From: Lachnospiraceae bacterium
GTDB lineage: Bacteria; Bacillota; Clostridia; Lachnospirales; Lachnospiraceae
DNA length: 64,000 nucleotides
Assembly (NCBI GenBank): GCA_017434885.1
Contig: JAFSGE010000026.1
Span: 1 to 64,000 of the forward strand
Reading direction: 5' to 3'
Each line of letters starts with the position of its first letter. Position 1 is the first letter of the stretch. Below, one piece after another: positions 17,547 through 25,647 of the stretch. The position numbers and the translations under genes are program-made. The notes under the pieces are model-generated. The model made no database searches. It had not been told where the DNA came from and saw nothing but the letters and a program-made list of their open reading frames with translations.

Positions 17547-18428
17547 ATGTCAGATTATATTGTAAGAGCAATTGCGGCAAATGCACAGATTCGTGCCTTT
17601 GCCGTATCTAGTAAAGAAATGGTGGAAAAAGCCAGAAGCGTACACGAAATGAGCCCCGTGGCAACGGCAGCATTGGGAAGACTGATGAGCGGTGCTGTAA
17701 TGATGGGAGCTATGTTAAAAGGCGAAAAAGATTTATTGACTTTGCAAGTCAGTGGAGACGGTCCCTTAAAAGGAATGACAGTGACTGCGGACAGCAAAGG
17801 AAACGTGAAGGGATATGCAAATGAACCACAGGTACTGCTTCCGCCCAACGCGGTAGGTAAGCTTGATGTGGGCGGCGCTGTGGGTGCCGGTATTCTTCGC
17901 GTAATCAAGGATATGGGATTAAAAGAGCCCTATGTGGGACAAACTGATATACAGACGGGAGAAATTGCAGAGGATTTAACCTATTACTTTGCGTCTTCCG
18001 AGCAGGTTCCTTCCTGTGTGGGACTTGGCGTTCTCATGGAGAAGGACAACACCGTAAAGCAGGCAGGCGGTTTTATTATTCAGTTGATGCCCTTTGCGGA
18101 GGATGAGGTGATTTCCAAGTTAGAAAAGAATCTTGCCGCATTTTCCACGGTAACAACAGTACTTGATGAAGGAAAAACTCCAGAGGAGATGCTTCAGCTT
18201 CTGTTGGGAGATATGGGACTTGAGTTTACCGATACCATGCCGACGCAGTTTTACTGTAATTGTGACAAAAAACGCGTGGAAAGAGCATTAATCAGTATCG
18301 GCAAAAAAGATATGGAAGAGATGATTGCAGATGGCAAAGATATTGAGGTGAACTGTCATTTTTGTAATACGGCATATTGTTTTACACCGGATGAACTGAA
18401 AAGAATGTTAAAGCGTTGTACCAGATAG
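17547..18428 (+). CDS. hslO: Redox-regulated chaperone Hsp33
   Basis: A 293-residue cytoplasmic holdase that is switched on by oxidation and unfolding. The N-terminal domain starts SDYIVRAIAANAQIRAFA, and the conserved GPLKGM and GYANEPQV stretches are present. The C-terminal zinc centre is CxC (FYCNCDK, about 234-236) and CxxC (CHFC, about 267-270), the four cysteines needed for the redox switch. ATG 17547 follows GTGAGG; the in-frame GTG/ATG further upstream lies within the methyltransferase gene. It fits an anaerobe exposed to oxygen bursts. Confidence 0.95.
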   Translation: MSDYIVRAIAANAQIRAFAVSSKEMVEKARSVHEMSPVATAALGRLMSGAVMMGAMLKGEKDLLTLQVSGDGPLKGMTVTADSKGNVKGYANEPQVLLPPNAVGKLDVGGAVGAGILRVIKDMGLKEPYVGQTDIQTGEIAEDLTYYFASSEQVPSCVGLGVLMEKDNTVKQAGGFIIQLMPFAEDEVISKLEKNLAAFSTVTTVLDEGKTPEEMLQLLLGDMGLEFTDTMPTQFYCNCDKKRVERALISIGKKDMEEMIADGKDIEVNCHFCNTAYCFTPDELKRMLKRCTR

Positions 18429-18446
18429 TAAGAGAGGGATGAAATC

Positions 18447-20357
18447 ATGAAGCATGGATTTTTGAAAGTAGCAGCGGTAACACCGGATATTAGAGTGGCA
18501 GATACCGTATACAATGCAGAGCAGATTTGTAAATGCATTAAAGAGGCTTCTTTGCAGGGGGCTAAGATTATTGTGTTTCCCGAGCTTTGCCTATGCGGTT
18601 ATACCTGCGGTGATTTGCTGTTGCAGGAACAGCTTTTGACTTCCTGCCGGGAACAGCTTTTGAACATTGCAGAGGCTACGGAGGAACTGGAACCCCTTGT
18701 TTTTGTGGGACTTCCGCTGGAATGTGACGGAAAACTTTATAATGTGGCAGCGGTATTGCAGGACGGAGAAATCCTTGCGTTTATTCCAAAGACATATATT
18801 CCTTCTCACGGAGAATTTTTTGAGAGCAGATTGTTTCAGCAGGGAAGCGGCGAAGTGGTTCCTGTTGTATTCGATGAAGCGATGATTCCGTTTGGAACTA
18901 ATATTTTATTTTCAGCAGAAGGAATGGAAGGACTTACGGTGGGATGTGAAATCTGTGAAGACTTGTGGGCGCCTGTTTCACCCGGAACATCCCATGCGCT
19001 TTCGGGAGCTAATGTGATAGTTAACTTATCGGCATCCAATGAGACCGTAGGAAAAGCAGAGTATCGTGAAATGCTTGTAAAGTCTGCCAGTGCAAAATTA
19101 CTTGCAGCTTATATCTTTGCATCTGCCGGAGAAGGAGAATCTACTCAGGATTTAGTATTTGGCGGGCATAATCTGATTGCAGAAAACGGAACTATTCTGG
19201 CAAAGTCACAATCTTTTGAAAATGAGATGATATATGCAGATATCGATATTGGCAGATTGCGGATGGAACGCCGAAAGAACAGTACCTTTACCGTTCAGGT
19301 GAGGGAAGACTATGTTTTTATTCCCTTCCATCTGATGAAAGAAGAGACGCCACTAATGCGTAAGTTCCCAAGTATGCCTTTTGTGCCGCAATGTCCTAAG
19401 GAGAAAGAAAAGCGTTGTCGTGAAATTCTGGACATTCAGGCATACGGATTGAAAAAGCGGTATCAGCATACCGGCTGTCAAAAAGCGGTTATCGGTGTTT
19501 CCGGCGGACTTGATTCCACGCTGAGTCTTTTGGTAACGGCAAGGGCATTTGATTTACTGGGACTTCCCAGAGAAAATGTGGTAGCGGTTACCATGCCATG
19601 CTTTGGAACCACAGACAGAACCTATGACAATGCCTGTAAATTGACAAAGGCTCTCGGCATGACTTTGGAAGAGGTAGATATTAAAGAAGCGGTGACGATT
19701 CACTTAAAAGATATCAATCATGATATCAATAACCATAATGTGACTTATGAAAATGCACAGGCAAGAGAGAGAACTCAGGTGCTGATGGATATTGCCAACA
19801 GGGAAAATGCTATGGTAATCGGCACGGGCGATATGTCTGAGCTTGCGCTGGGATGGGCAACCTATAACGGAGACCATATGTCTATGTACGGAGTCAATGC
19901 AGGAGTACCCAAGACTTTGGTGCGTCATTTGGTGCAGTACTATGCAGATACCTGTAATGACAAGGCTCTTTCGGAGGTCCTTCTTGATGTGATTGCAACA
20001 CCGGTGAGTCCCGAACTGCTTCCTCCTGTGGACGGTGTCATTGCCCAGAAAACAGAGGATTTAGTAGGTCCTTATGAACTACATGACTTTTTCCTCTATT
20101 ATGTACTCAGATTTGGATTTGCACCGGATAAAATTTACCGCATTGCAAAGCTGTCATTTGCAGAACAATATGATGATGAGACAATATTGAAGTGGCTTAG
20201 AACCTTTTATCGCAGATTCTTTTCACAGCAGTTTAAGCGTTCCTGCCTGCCGGACGGACCGAAGGTGGGAAGTGTGGGTGTATCACCAAGAGGTGACTTA
20301 CAGATGCCTTCCGATGCCTGTGCAAGAATCTGGTTGGAACAGATTGATAAATTATAA
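18447..20357 (+). CDS. nadE: Glutamine-dependent NAD+ synthetase
   Basis: A 636-residue two-domain enzyme making NAD+ from nicotinate adenine dinucleotide, ATP and glutamine. The N-terminal nitrilase-type glutaminase has the triad Glu46 (FPELCLCGY), Lys115 (FIPKTYIPS) and Cys170 (EICEDLW). The C-terminal synthetase has the P-loop GVSGGLDSTLSL (about 351) and the ATP/NaAD-binding GTGDMSELALGW (about 455). Length matches the eukaryote/Clostridia-like long form. It ends the operon that begins with hisC; a terminator lies about 65 bases downstream. Confidence 0.96.
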   Translation: MKHGFLKVAAVTPDIRVADTVYNAEQICKCIKEASLQGAKIIVFPELCLCGYTCGDLLLQEQLLTSCREQLLNIAEATEELEPLVFVGLPLECDGKLYNVAAVLQDGEILAFIPKTYIPSHGEFFESRLFQQGSGEVVPVVFDEAMIPFGTNILFSAEGMEGLTVGCEICEDLWAPVSPGTSHALSGANVIVNLSASNETVGKAEYREMLVKSASAKLLAAYIFASAGEGESTQDLVFGGHNLIAENGTILAKSQSFENEMIYADIDIGRLRMERRKNSTFTVQVREDYVFIPFHLMKEETPLMRKFPSMPFVPQCPKEKEKRCREILDIQAYGLKKRYQHTGCQKAVIGVSGGLDSTLSLLVTARAFDLLGLPRENVVAVTMPCFGTTDRTYDNACKLTKALGMTLEEVDIKEAVTIHLKDINHDINNHNVTYENAQARERTQVLMDIANRENAMVIGTGDMSELALGWATYNGDHMSMYGVNAGVPKTLVRHLVQYYADTCNDKALSEVLLDVIATPVSPELLPPVDGVIAQKTEDLVGPYELHDFFLYYVLRFGFAPDKIYRIAKLSFAEQYDDETILKWLRTFYRRFFSQQFKRSCLPDGPKVGSVGVSPRGDLQMPSDACARIWLEQIDKL

Positions 20358-20391
20358 AGAGTTCAAAGAATTTAAAATAAGGGATAAATTT

Positions 20392-20415
20392 TGAGGTGCC
20401 CCCTAAAAGTTAGAC
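20392..20415 (+). repeat. Possible solo terminal repeat of an IS3/IS150-group insertion sequence
   Basis: The sequence starts TGAGGTGCCCCC and continues TAAAAGTTAGAC. TG-start ends with a conserved AAAAGTTAGAC are characteristic of IS150-group elements of the IS3 family. No transposase frame is nearby, so at most this is a decayed end. Confidence 0.35.
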
Positions 20416-20422
20416 TTTTATT

Positions 20423-20456
20423 GCGTAACAGATTTTAATGTCTGTTACGCATTTTT
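20423..20456 (+). terminator. Terminator after nadE
   Basis: GCGTAACAGA (20423-20432) pairs perfectly with TCTGTTACGC (20441-20450), followed by ATTTTT. It sits between nadE and the convergent MFS gene. Confidence 0.85.
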
Positions 20457-20483
20457 ATGCAGCAAGGAGATTGAGTCTGTAAA

Positions 20484-21665
20484 TTATTTGGATTTACTTT
20501 TGCCTATGTATAAAGCAAACATCATAAATAATAAGATAATTGGGAAAATAAGTCCCATTCGCATTCCGACACGAATATCATCGCCAGTCATCTGTGTAAT
20601 ATGCCCTACAATGCCCGGTCCAATACTTCCTCCTAAATCACCAGCCATTGCAAGTAGTGCAAACATTGCGGTCCCACCTGTAGGGAATTCTTTTGATGAA
20701 ATACTGATTGTTCCCGGCCACATGATTCCCACAGAAAAACCGCATACAATACAGCCAATTAAACCGACGATCGGATTTGATGACAGTGATGCAAGGAGAT
20801 AACAGATTACACATAAAAATCCGGAACCTACCATAAACTTCATTAAATCCAATTGTTTACCGTATCTTCCAAAAATCACTCGACTAATTCCCATAGTCAC
20901 GGCAAACATGCAAGGACCTGCCAAATCCCCTAATGTTTTTGATAAACCAAGTGCTGATTCTACATATGCAGATGCCCATTGCGCCATGGTTAATTCGGAT
21001 GCACCTGAACAAATCATTAAACAGATTGCCACCCAGAAAATTGGTTTACAAAACAATTGCCTTATACCCATACCATTTCCGTCATCTACCAAATATTCGA
21101 TTGGACAGGTGGCAAAATTATATATATTAACTGCCGGAATTAGTGCCCATAATATTGCCATCCACTTCCAATGTTCCATCCCGAACAGAAGGAAAAATAA
21201 ACTGGTAATTAAAATCGTACCTACCGATCCCCAGCAATAAAAGGAATGCAGTAAACTCATCGTTGCTTCTTTATTTTCAAATGGACAAGCCTCCACTATC
21301 GGACTACAAAGAACTTCAATTAATCCACTTCCCATTGCATAAATAATAACGCTGCAGATAATTCCCACAAATGGATTTGGTAACATGTTCGGTAAAACTG
21401 CCAATCCCACCAAGCCCACAGACGCACAAATTTGTGAAGCAACAATACATGCTCGGTATCCGATTTTGTCTACAAATTTGGCACAGAATAAATCAACTAC
21501 AAGCTGCGTAAAGAAAAAAAATGTAGATATCAAAGCGATATTACCTAATGAAATATGATAGTCATTATGAAATTTTAAAAATAGAAGCGGAGCAAAATTT
21601 GCTGATATTGCTTGTGTAATAAATCCTAAATAGCAAGCGCGTTTTGTTTTCTGATAGTTTGGCAT
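20484..21665 (-). CDS. MFS transporter, sugar-type
   Basis: A 393-residue protein with 12 predicted helices of the major facilitator superfamily, closest in pattern to FucP/GluP-like sugar permeases (ISANFAPLLFLKFHNDY in helix 1, CAKFVDKIGYRACIV as the loop 2-3 motif, FSVGIMWPGTISISSKEFP in helix 10). ATG 21665 is chosen because GAGAGGG precedes it; in-frame start 21704 lacks one and would overlap the small upstream gene. It shares a transcript with that 69-residue gene and is divergent from an AraC-type regulator that most likely controls it. Substrate is unknown. Confidence 0.88.
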   Translation of the reverse strand: MPNYQKTKRACYLGFITQAISANFAPLLFLKFHNDYHISLGNIALISTFFFFTQLVVDLFCAKFVDKIGYRACIVASQICASVGLVGLAVLPNMLPNPFVGIICSVIIYAMGSGLIEVLCSPIVEACPFENKEATMSLLHSFYCWGSVGTILITSLFFLLFGMEHWKWMAILWALIPAVNIYNFATCPIEYLVDDGNGMGIRQLFCKPIFWVAICLMICSGASELTMAQWASAYVESALGLSKTLGDLAGPCMFAVTMGISRVIFGRYGKQLDLMKFMVGSGFLCVICYLLASLSSNPIVGLIGCIVCGFSVGIMWPGTISISSKEFPTGGTAMFALLAMAGDLGGSIGPGIVGHITQMTGDDIRVGMRMGLIFPIILLFMMFALYIGKSKSK

Positions 21666-21688
21666 AATTGTTTTCCCTCTCTTGTCAT

Positions 21689-21898
21689 CTATTTTTTGTA
21701 ACACACCTTAATTACATTTTCATCTCCACAAATAAAGCATCCTTCATAAATTGCGTCCTTGTAACATGGTTCGTAATTAACAAAAAAACCTGCTTCTATA
21801 AGAACCAACATTAATTCATTTACTTTTTTTCTATCTTTTACATACATAGAAAGGCTCTTCCCTGTTTTGTGACTTTCAATTACTATTTTTGCTTTCAT
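21689..21898 (-). CDS. Small protein of 69 residues, unknown, upstream of MFS gene
   Basis: A 69-residue soluble protein (MKAKIVIESHKTGKSLSMYV...) with four cysteines in the second half (EPCYKDAIYEGCFICGDEN, then VCYK), including a CxxC. The pattern suggests a small alpha/beta protein that may bind a metal. It ends 23 bases before the MFS start, in the same direction, so the two are probably co-transcribed. I do not recognise the family. Confidence 0.6.
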   Translation of the reverse strand: MKAKIVIESHKTGKSLSMYVKDRKKVNELMLVLIEAGFFVNYEPCYKDAIYEGCFICGDENVIKVCYKK

Positions 21899-21915
21899 AT
21901 TTATAGATACCTTTT

Positions 21916-21930
21916 ATATTACTGTAATAT
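21916..21930. promoter_or_regulatory. Palindromic operator candidate in the MFS/AraC divergent region
   Basis: ATATTAC-T-GTAATAT is a perfect 15-base inverted repeat, 18 bases upstream of the 69-residue gene start. It is placed where the AraC-type regulator or another repressor could act. AraC proteins more often use direct repeats, so the binding partner is open. Confidence 0.4.
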
Positions 21931-21983
21931 GTAGATGAATTGTCTTTTGGTTTGAATTATATAGCAATTAACACCTTTAGTCA

Positions 21984-22013
21984 TTGACATATATCTGCTT
22001 TTTATTATACAAT
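21984..22013 (+). promoter_or_regulatory. Promoter of the AraC-type regulator
   Basis: A perfect TTGACA (21984-21989) is followed by TATACA (22006-22011, 16-base spacer) or TACAAT (22008-22013, 18-base spacer). Confidence 0.65.
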
Positions 22014-22078
22014 ATCGTAACAAATGTATTTTGAACAGGTATTTTGTAAAACAATATTTACCAGGGAGTACTGTAATC

Positions 22079-22963
22079 ATGGACTATCAATCACATAATA
22101 AAATTGTAACGGATGAAAACTTAATGGAAACCATAAAACACGGAGATAGCATTTATCCTTTTAAATATTATGATGAAAGGATGTCACAATTTGATTTTCA
22201 TTGTATCGAATGGCATTGGCATACAGAATTGGAATTTGTTTATATTAAGTCAGGAACTTTAACATTATGGATTGGCGAGTGCAAAATTGAATTATCCGAA
22301 GGCAACGGAATATTTATTAATTCAAGAATTCTACATCGGTTTTATTCTCCTGATGAAACAGTTATACCTAATTTTCTTTGTATGCCATCTTTTATTGCGC
22401 AAGAGAATAGTTTAATATATCAAAAGTATGTTCAGTCTATCACTTCATCTTCTTTGGCATTTTTACCCTTTTATAAGGATATCCCATGGCAAATGGAAAT
22501 TTTATCAACCATGAAAAAAATAATAAGCGCACAAAACGATGCGTCTGTTTGTGAACTTACTACTTCAGTTCTTGTTCAAAAATTATGGCTAATAATGTTT
22601 CAAAACATTGATAGGGAATACTTAACAGAACAAGCGAATAATTCGTCTGCCCAGGCAAGACTACAGTTGATGATGCAATTTATACATCAGAATTATTCAA
22701 AGAATGTTTCTCTGACAGAAATAGCTGATTATGCAAAAATCAGCAAAAGCAGCGCATTAAATCTCTTCAATAAATTTTTACATATTACACCAATAAATTA
22801 TCTGATAAAATATCGTTTAAAAGAAGCTGCTATATTGTTGGCCAAAACAGAGAAAAAAATAAAAACGATTTCTTATGAGACCGGTTTTCGTAATGTAGAA
22901 TATTTTTGCAGGTTATTTAAAAAATACTATCAAATAACACCAACAGAATATCGAAATGCTTAG
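22079..22963 (+). CDS. AraC family transcriptional regulator with N-terminal cupin
   Basis: A 294-residue regulator. The N-terminal cupin sensor shows IEWHWHTELEFVYIKSG (about residues 40-57) and NGIFINSRILHRF. The C-terminal AraC domain (about 195-294) has both helix-turn-helix units (LTEIADYAKISKSSALNLFN; IKTISYETGFRNVEYFCRLF) and ends in the usual TPTEYR. ATG 22079 is used because CAGGGAG stands before it; a TTG at 22031 would add 16 residues. Gene is notably A+T-rich. It likely controls the divergent small-gene/MFS operon in response to a sugar or metabolite. Confidence 0.9.
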   Translation: MDYQSHNKIVTDENLMETIKHGDSIYPFKYYDERMSQFDFHCIEWHWHTELEFVYIKSGTLTLWIGECKIELSEGNGIFINSRILHRFYSPDETVIPNFLCMPSFIAQENSLIYQKYVQSITSSSLAFLPFYKDIPWQMEILSTMKKIISAQNDASVCELTTSVLVQKLWLIMFQNIDREYLTEQANNSSAQARLQLMMQFIHQNYSKNVSLTEIADYAKISKSSALNLFNKFLHITPINYLIKYRLKEAAILLAKTEKKIKTISYETGFRNVEYFCRLFKKYYQITPTEYRNA

Positions 22964-22986
22964 GTTTGTTCATCGATGAGAGCACC

Positions 22987-23234
22987 ATGAAAACAAGAAA
23001 TGACTTATTATGGAGCATAAGTTTGTTGGTAATAGGACTAGCAACACTTATTTTAACTGGTTTAGTATTATTGGAATTGACGTACCTGATATTATTGTAA
23101 GAATAATTGGAATAATTGATTTGCTTGCTCTTTCTGTTTTAGTGTATACGACTGTAAAAAAAGAGGATTTTATGTGGCAGTTGTTTGGAATTGATACTAC
23201 ACCTCAAGATACGATAGATTATTGGGATAAATAG
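22987..23234 (+). pseudogene. Frameshifted small two-helix membrane protein
   Basis: ATG 22987 opens a 37-residue frame (MKTRNDLLWSISLLVIG...) that stops at 23100. The natural continuation is in another frame, FSIIGIDVPDIIVRIIGIID then VLVYTTVKK, open to 23234. Joined at about 23055-23065 the pieces give a typical 60-70 residue two-helix membrane protein. A one-base indel explains this. The extra tail after TTVKK (EDFMWQLFG...) is unlike such proteins and may be non-coding. Lies just downstream of the AraC gene in the A+T-rich islet. Confidence 0.6.
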
Positions 23235-23287
23235 AACAGAAGATAAGAATTTTTGCATTAGAATTAAGTTGAAAGGTATAAAGTTTT

Positions 23288-23419
23288 ATGGAAACAGGTA
23301 AGAAATCCATTTCTGTTATAGGTGGGGCAGATGGTCCCGCATCAGTATTTATTGCCAAGAAAAATTCAAAGCTGACATTAAGACAGAAATTGAACAAAAT
23401 CGCTGCGCCACAGCCTTGA
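23288..23419 (+). CDS. 43-residue peptide with GGADGP motif (OadB-like ion-site motif)
   Basis: ATG 23288 to TGA 23417-23419 encodes a 43-residue peptide with SISVIGGADGPASVFIAKK, matching the IGGADGPT-type motif at the ion site of sodium-translocating decarboxylase beta subunits, such as the one at 6386. Small Clostridia proteins with this motif exist. Its last codons run into a perfect inverted repeat, so the natural C-terminus may have been lost. GAAAGG lies 13 bases upstream, a weak site. Expression is unproven. Confidence 0.45.
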   Translation: METGKKSISVIGGADGPASVFIAKKNSKLTLRQKLNKIAAPQP

Positions 23420-23450
23420 CAGGCCATCGCGCAGCGATTTTGTTCAATTT
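23387..23450. repeat. Perfect 22-bp inverted repeat with 20-base loop
   Basis: Bases 23387-23408 and 23429-23450 are exact reverse complements over 22 bp (starting AAATTGAAC, inner end CTGCGC). Within the loop, GCCT and AGGC can pair again. There is no terminal T run, so it is unlike a normal terminator. It could be a folded small mobile or REP-like element, or a transcript end for the peptide gene. Confidence 0.85.
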
Positions 23451-23516
23451 CAGTTTATCGTAGAATAATATATCGTGGAACAAAGTGCACAGCTCGGCAT
23501 TTATTACAAAATCAGT

Positions 23517-23996
23517 TTAATCAGTAATAGCAGGACTTGCCGATGGTGATGCAGACGGAACGGTAGCTTTATCCAAAGAGGATTTGATGGCATTCAATAA
23601 AACCATAGAGGTATATTTGTTGTCATCAGAGTAAGTAATGTTTTGCAATGACTGGTTTTCGCATATCTGATTTGCCAAATCATCAAAGGCCGGTTCAATT
23701 AACGGAAACATGGTAGTCACGGCTTCGCTTAAATTGACAATACGGATATCATTGATATTATTTTCATCCACGGTAACTTCCACATCAACTACGTTGTCAT
23801 TAATGACCAATGAGGTGGTATAGATACCGGGGACGTAGGTGGCAGCAGGTGTTTCTACTGTGGCTTCTGTTTTTTGCTTTTTCGGCACAAACATAATAAT
23901 CAGCATGATAATAAATAAAATGCCGAAAAGGACAAAAATTCCCGTATATATTAATTCTTTCAAATGAAGTACAACAATTTTAGTTTTAGAGTTCAT
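23517..23996 (-). CDS. Membrane-anchored extracytoplasmic protein, unknown function
   Basis: A 159-residue protein with one N-terminal membrane helix (about residues 17-40, GIFVLFGILFIIMLIIMFVP), then an exported domain beginning YVPGIYTTSLVINDNVVDVEVTV (FMN-bind-like beta pattern) and NLSEAVTTMFPLIEPAFDDLANQI. Ends in a Pro/Ser tail (PSASPSASPAITD). ATG 23996 has CGGTGA before it; an in-frame GTG at 24005 is less likely. It is a single gene divergent from dapF. The family looks conserved in Lachnospiraceae but I know no function. Confidence 0.75.
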   Translation of the reverse strand: MNSKTKIVVLHLKELIYTGIFVLFGILFIIMLIIMFVPKKQKTEATVETPAATYVPGIYTTSLVINDNVVDVEVTVDENNINDIRIVNLSEAVTTMFPLIEPAFDDLANQICENQSLQNITYSDDNKYTSMVLLNAIKSSLDKATVPSASPSASPAITD

Positions 23997-24101
23997 CGTT
24001 ATCACCGTTACAATCTTTTTACTATCATATTAGTTTCCTGTTTTATTTATACCTTTCCGTGAAAGGAATTTTAAAATTTTAAAAGAAAATTCTCCGATTT
24101 G

Positions 24102-24110
24102 TGATATACT
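24102..24110 (+). promoter_or_regulatory. Extended minus-10 promoter of dapF
   Basis: TGA-TATACT forms an extended minus-10 about 60 bases before ATG 24173. No good minus-35 box is visible. Confidence 0.45.
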
Positions 24111-24172
24111 ACTAGATGATGACAAAAAGGTATTACAGCAGTTGAAATTAAGTGATAAACGGAGGAACAAAG

Positions 24173-25018
24173 ATGAAATTTACAAAGATGCAGGGATGCG
24201 GTAATGACTATGTATATGTAGACGGGGCAAAAGAACAGATACCTCAGGAGAAAAAAGCGGAGCTGGTGAGACGTCTCAGCGACAGACATTTCGGAATCGG
24301 AGGGGACGGTGTTATTTTTATCAATCCGTCAGAGGAAACAGACTTTGAAATGGAAATGTACAATATGGACGGCAGCCGTTCTGAAATGTGCGGAAACGGT
24401 ATCCGCTGTGTGGCAAAATTCGTTTATGATAAGGGACTAACCGATAAGACAAATATCAGCATTATCAGCGGGGGCACAGTACGCTATTTGGAGCTTACCA
24501 TAGAGGACGGAAAAGTATCGACTGTTAAAGTCAACATGGGTGCGCCGATACTAAAGGCGGCTGACATTCCTGTTGTTTCGGAAGATGAGGATGGACAAGT
24601 AATCGCCGGAAAGATTGAAGTTGACGGGGAAGAATATGAAATGACATGTGTGTCAATGGGTAATCCTCATGCTGTAGTGTTCATGGATGATATTGAAAAT
24701 CTTGAAATTGAAAAGATTGGCCCCAAATTTGAAAACCATGTAAGATTTCCCAGAAGAACCAATACGGAATTTGTAAAAGTGGTCAGCAGAGACTATGTGG
24801 AAATGAGAGTATGGGAGAGAGGAACCGGCGAAACTTTAGCTTGCGGAACCGGGACCTGTGCTACCGTGGTGGCCTGTATTTTGAACGGACTGACGGATGA
24901 TGAGGTTACGGTAAAGCTTTTGGGCGGAAATTTAAAAATCAAATGGGACAGAGAGGCGAATCTGGTATATATGACCGGACCGGCAGTTACCGTTTTTGAA
25001 GGAGAAATTGAAATTTAA
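24173..25018 (+). CDS. dapF: Diaminopimelate epimerase
   Basis: A 281-residue cytoplasmic enzyme that converts LL- to meso-diaminopimelate for lysine and peptidoglycan. Both catalytic cysteines are present: Cys73 in NMDGSRSEMCGNGIRC and the partner in GETLACGTGTCATV (about 220). The N-terminal MKFTKMQGCGNDYVYV is standard. ATG 24173 follows CGGAGG; the in-frame start at 24152 lacks a ribosome site. It is followed after 56 bases by a sigma factor gene in the same direction. Confidence 0.96.
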   Translation: MKFTKMQGCGNDYVYVDGAKEQIPQEKKAELVRRLSDRHFGIGGDGVIFINPSEETDFEMEMYNMDGSRSEMCGNGIRCVAKFVYDKGLTDKTNISIISGGTVRYLELTIEDGKVSTVKVNMGAPILKAADIPVVSEDEDGQVIAGKIEVDGEEYEMTCVSMGNPHAVVFMDDIENLEIEKIGPKFENHVRFPRRTNTEFVKVVSRDYVEMRVWERGTGETLACGTGTCATVVACILNGLTDDEVTVKLLGGNLKIKWDREANLVYMTGPAVTVFEGEIEI

Positions 25019-25074
25019 TTTGATGCCATAAAAAGGAACTTCTTGATTCGTATCAACACAGAGAGGATAAAACC

Positions 25075-25647
25075 GTGAACGAACAACAATTTGAAAATGC
25101 CGTGTCACGGATGGTACAGGGAGATAAAGGCGGTCTTAAGGAAATTTATGAGGCCTACCTTGGCTATATTTACCGGATTGTATATGAAATATTGCAAAAC
25201 AAGGAAAATGCCGAGGATGTAACCAGTGAGTTTTTTATCAAACTTTGGGACAAAGCAGAGCAGTTTAAACCCGGAGGCGGTCACAAAGGCTACCTTGCCA
25301 CCATGGCCAGAAACATGGCAATTGATTTTATCAGAAAGCACAGAAGAGAAGAACTGACGGCACTTTTACAGGATACTCAGGCTGCGCCTGAGGAAGAAGA
25401 AAAGGGACGGACGCAGTTGTATAAGGATGCGGTTACGGATGAACTGGAGCAGAATGTCATTCAGGAAATGACCGTACAGGAAGCGCTGGCAAAGCTAAAG
25501 CCGGCCGAACGGCAAATTGTCAGCATGAAAGTGCTTGGAGAACTGACTTTTAAAGAAATCGCGCAGATAATGGAAATTCCCATGGGAACAGTGACGTGGA
25601 AATACCAAAATGCAATCAAAAAGCTAAGGAGGTGTGGATATGAGTAA
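25075..25647 (+). CDS. ECF-type sigma-70 family RNA polymerase sigma factor
   Basis: A 190-residue sigma factor with region 2 (YLGYIYRIVYEILQNKENAEDV...FFIKLWDKAEQF, about residues 28-65, then ARNMAIDFIRKHRRE) and region 4 (LKPAERQIVSMKVLGELTFKEIAQIMEIPMGTVTWKYQNAIKKL, about 140-185). The spacer between them is long and acidic. The start is GTG 25075, with AGAGGAT upstream. It overlaps the next gene, its likely anti-sigma factor, by 8 bases. Pairs of this form respond to envelope signals. Target promoters cannot be told. Confidence 0.92.
   Translation: MNEQQFENAVSRMVQGDKGGLKEIYEAYLGYIYRIVYEILQNKENAEDVTSEFFIKLWDKAEQFKPGGGHKGYLATMARNMAIDFIRKHRREELTALLQDTQAAPEEEEKGRTQLYKDAVTDELEQNVIQEMTVQEALAKLKPAERQIVSMKVLGELTFKEIAQIMEIPMGTVTWKYQNAIKKLRRCGYE

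Noticed and set aside
16975-17586. 203-codon minus-strand frame across the methyltransferase and hslO start
   Set aside because: Both plus-strand genes have firm motifs and ribosome sites; the minus frame is Phe/Ile-rich noise.
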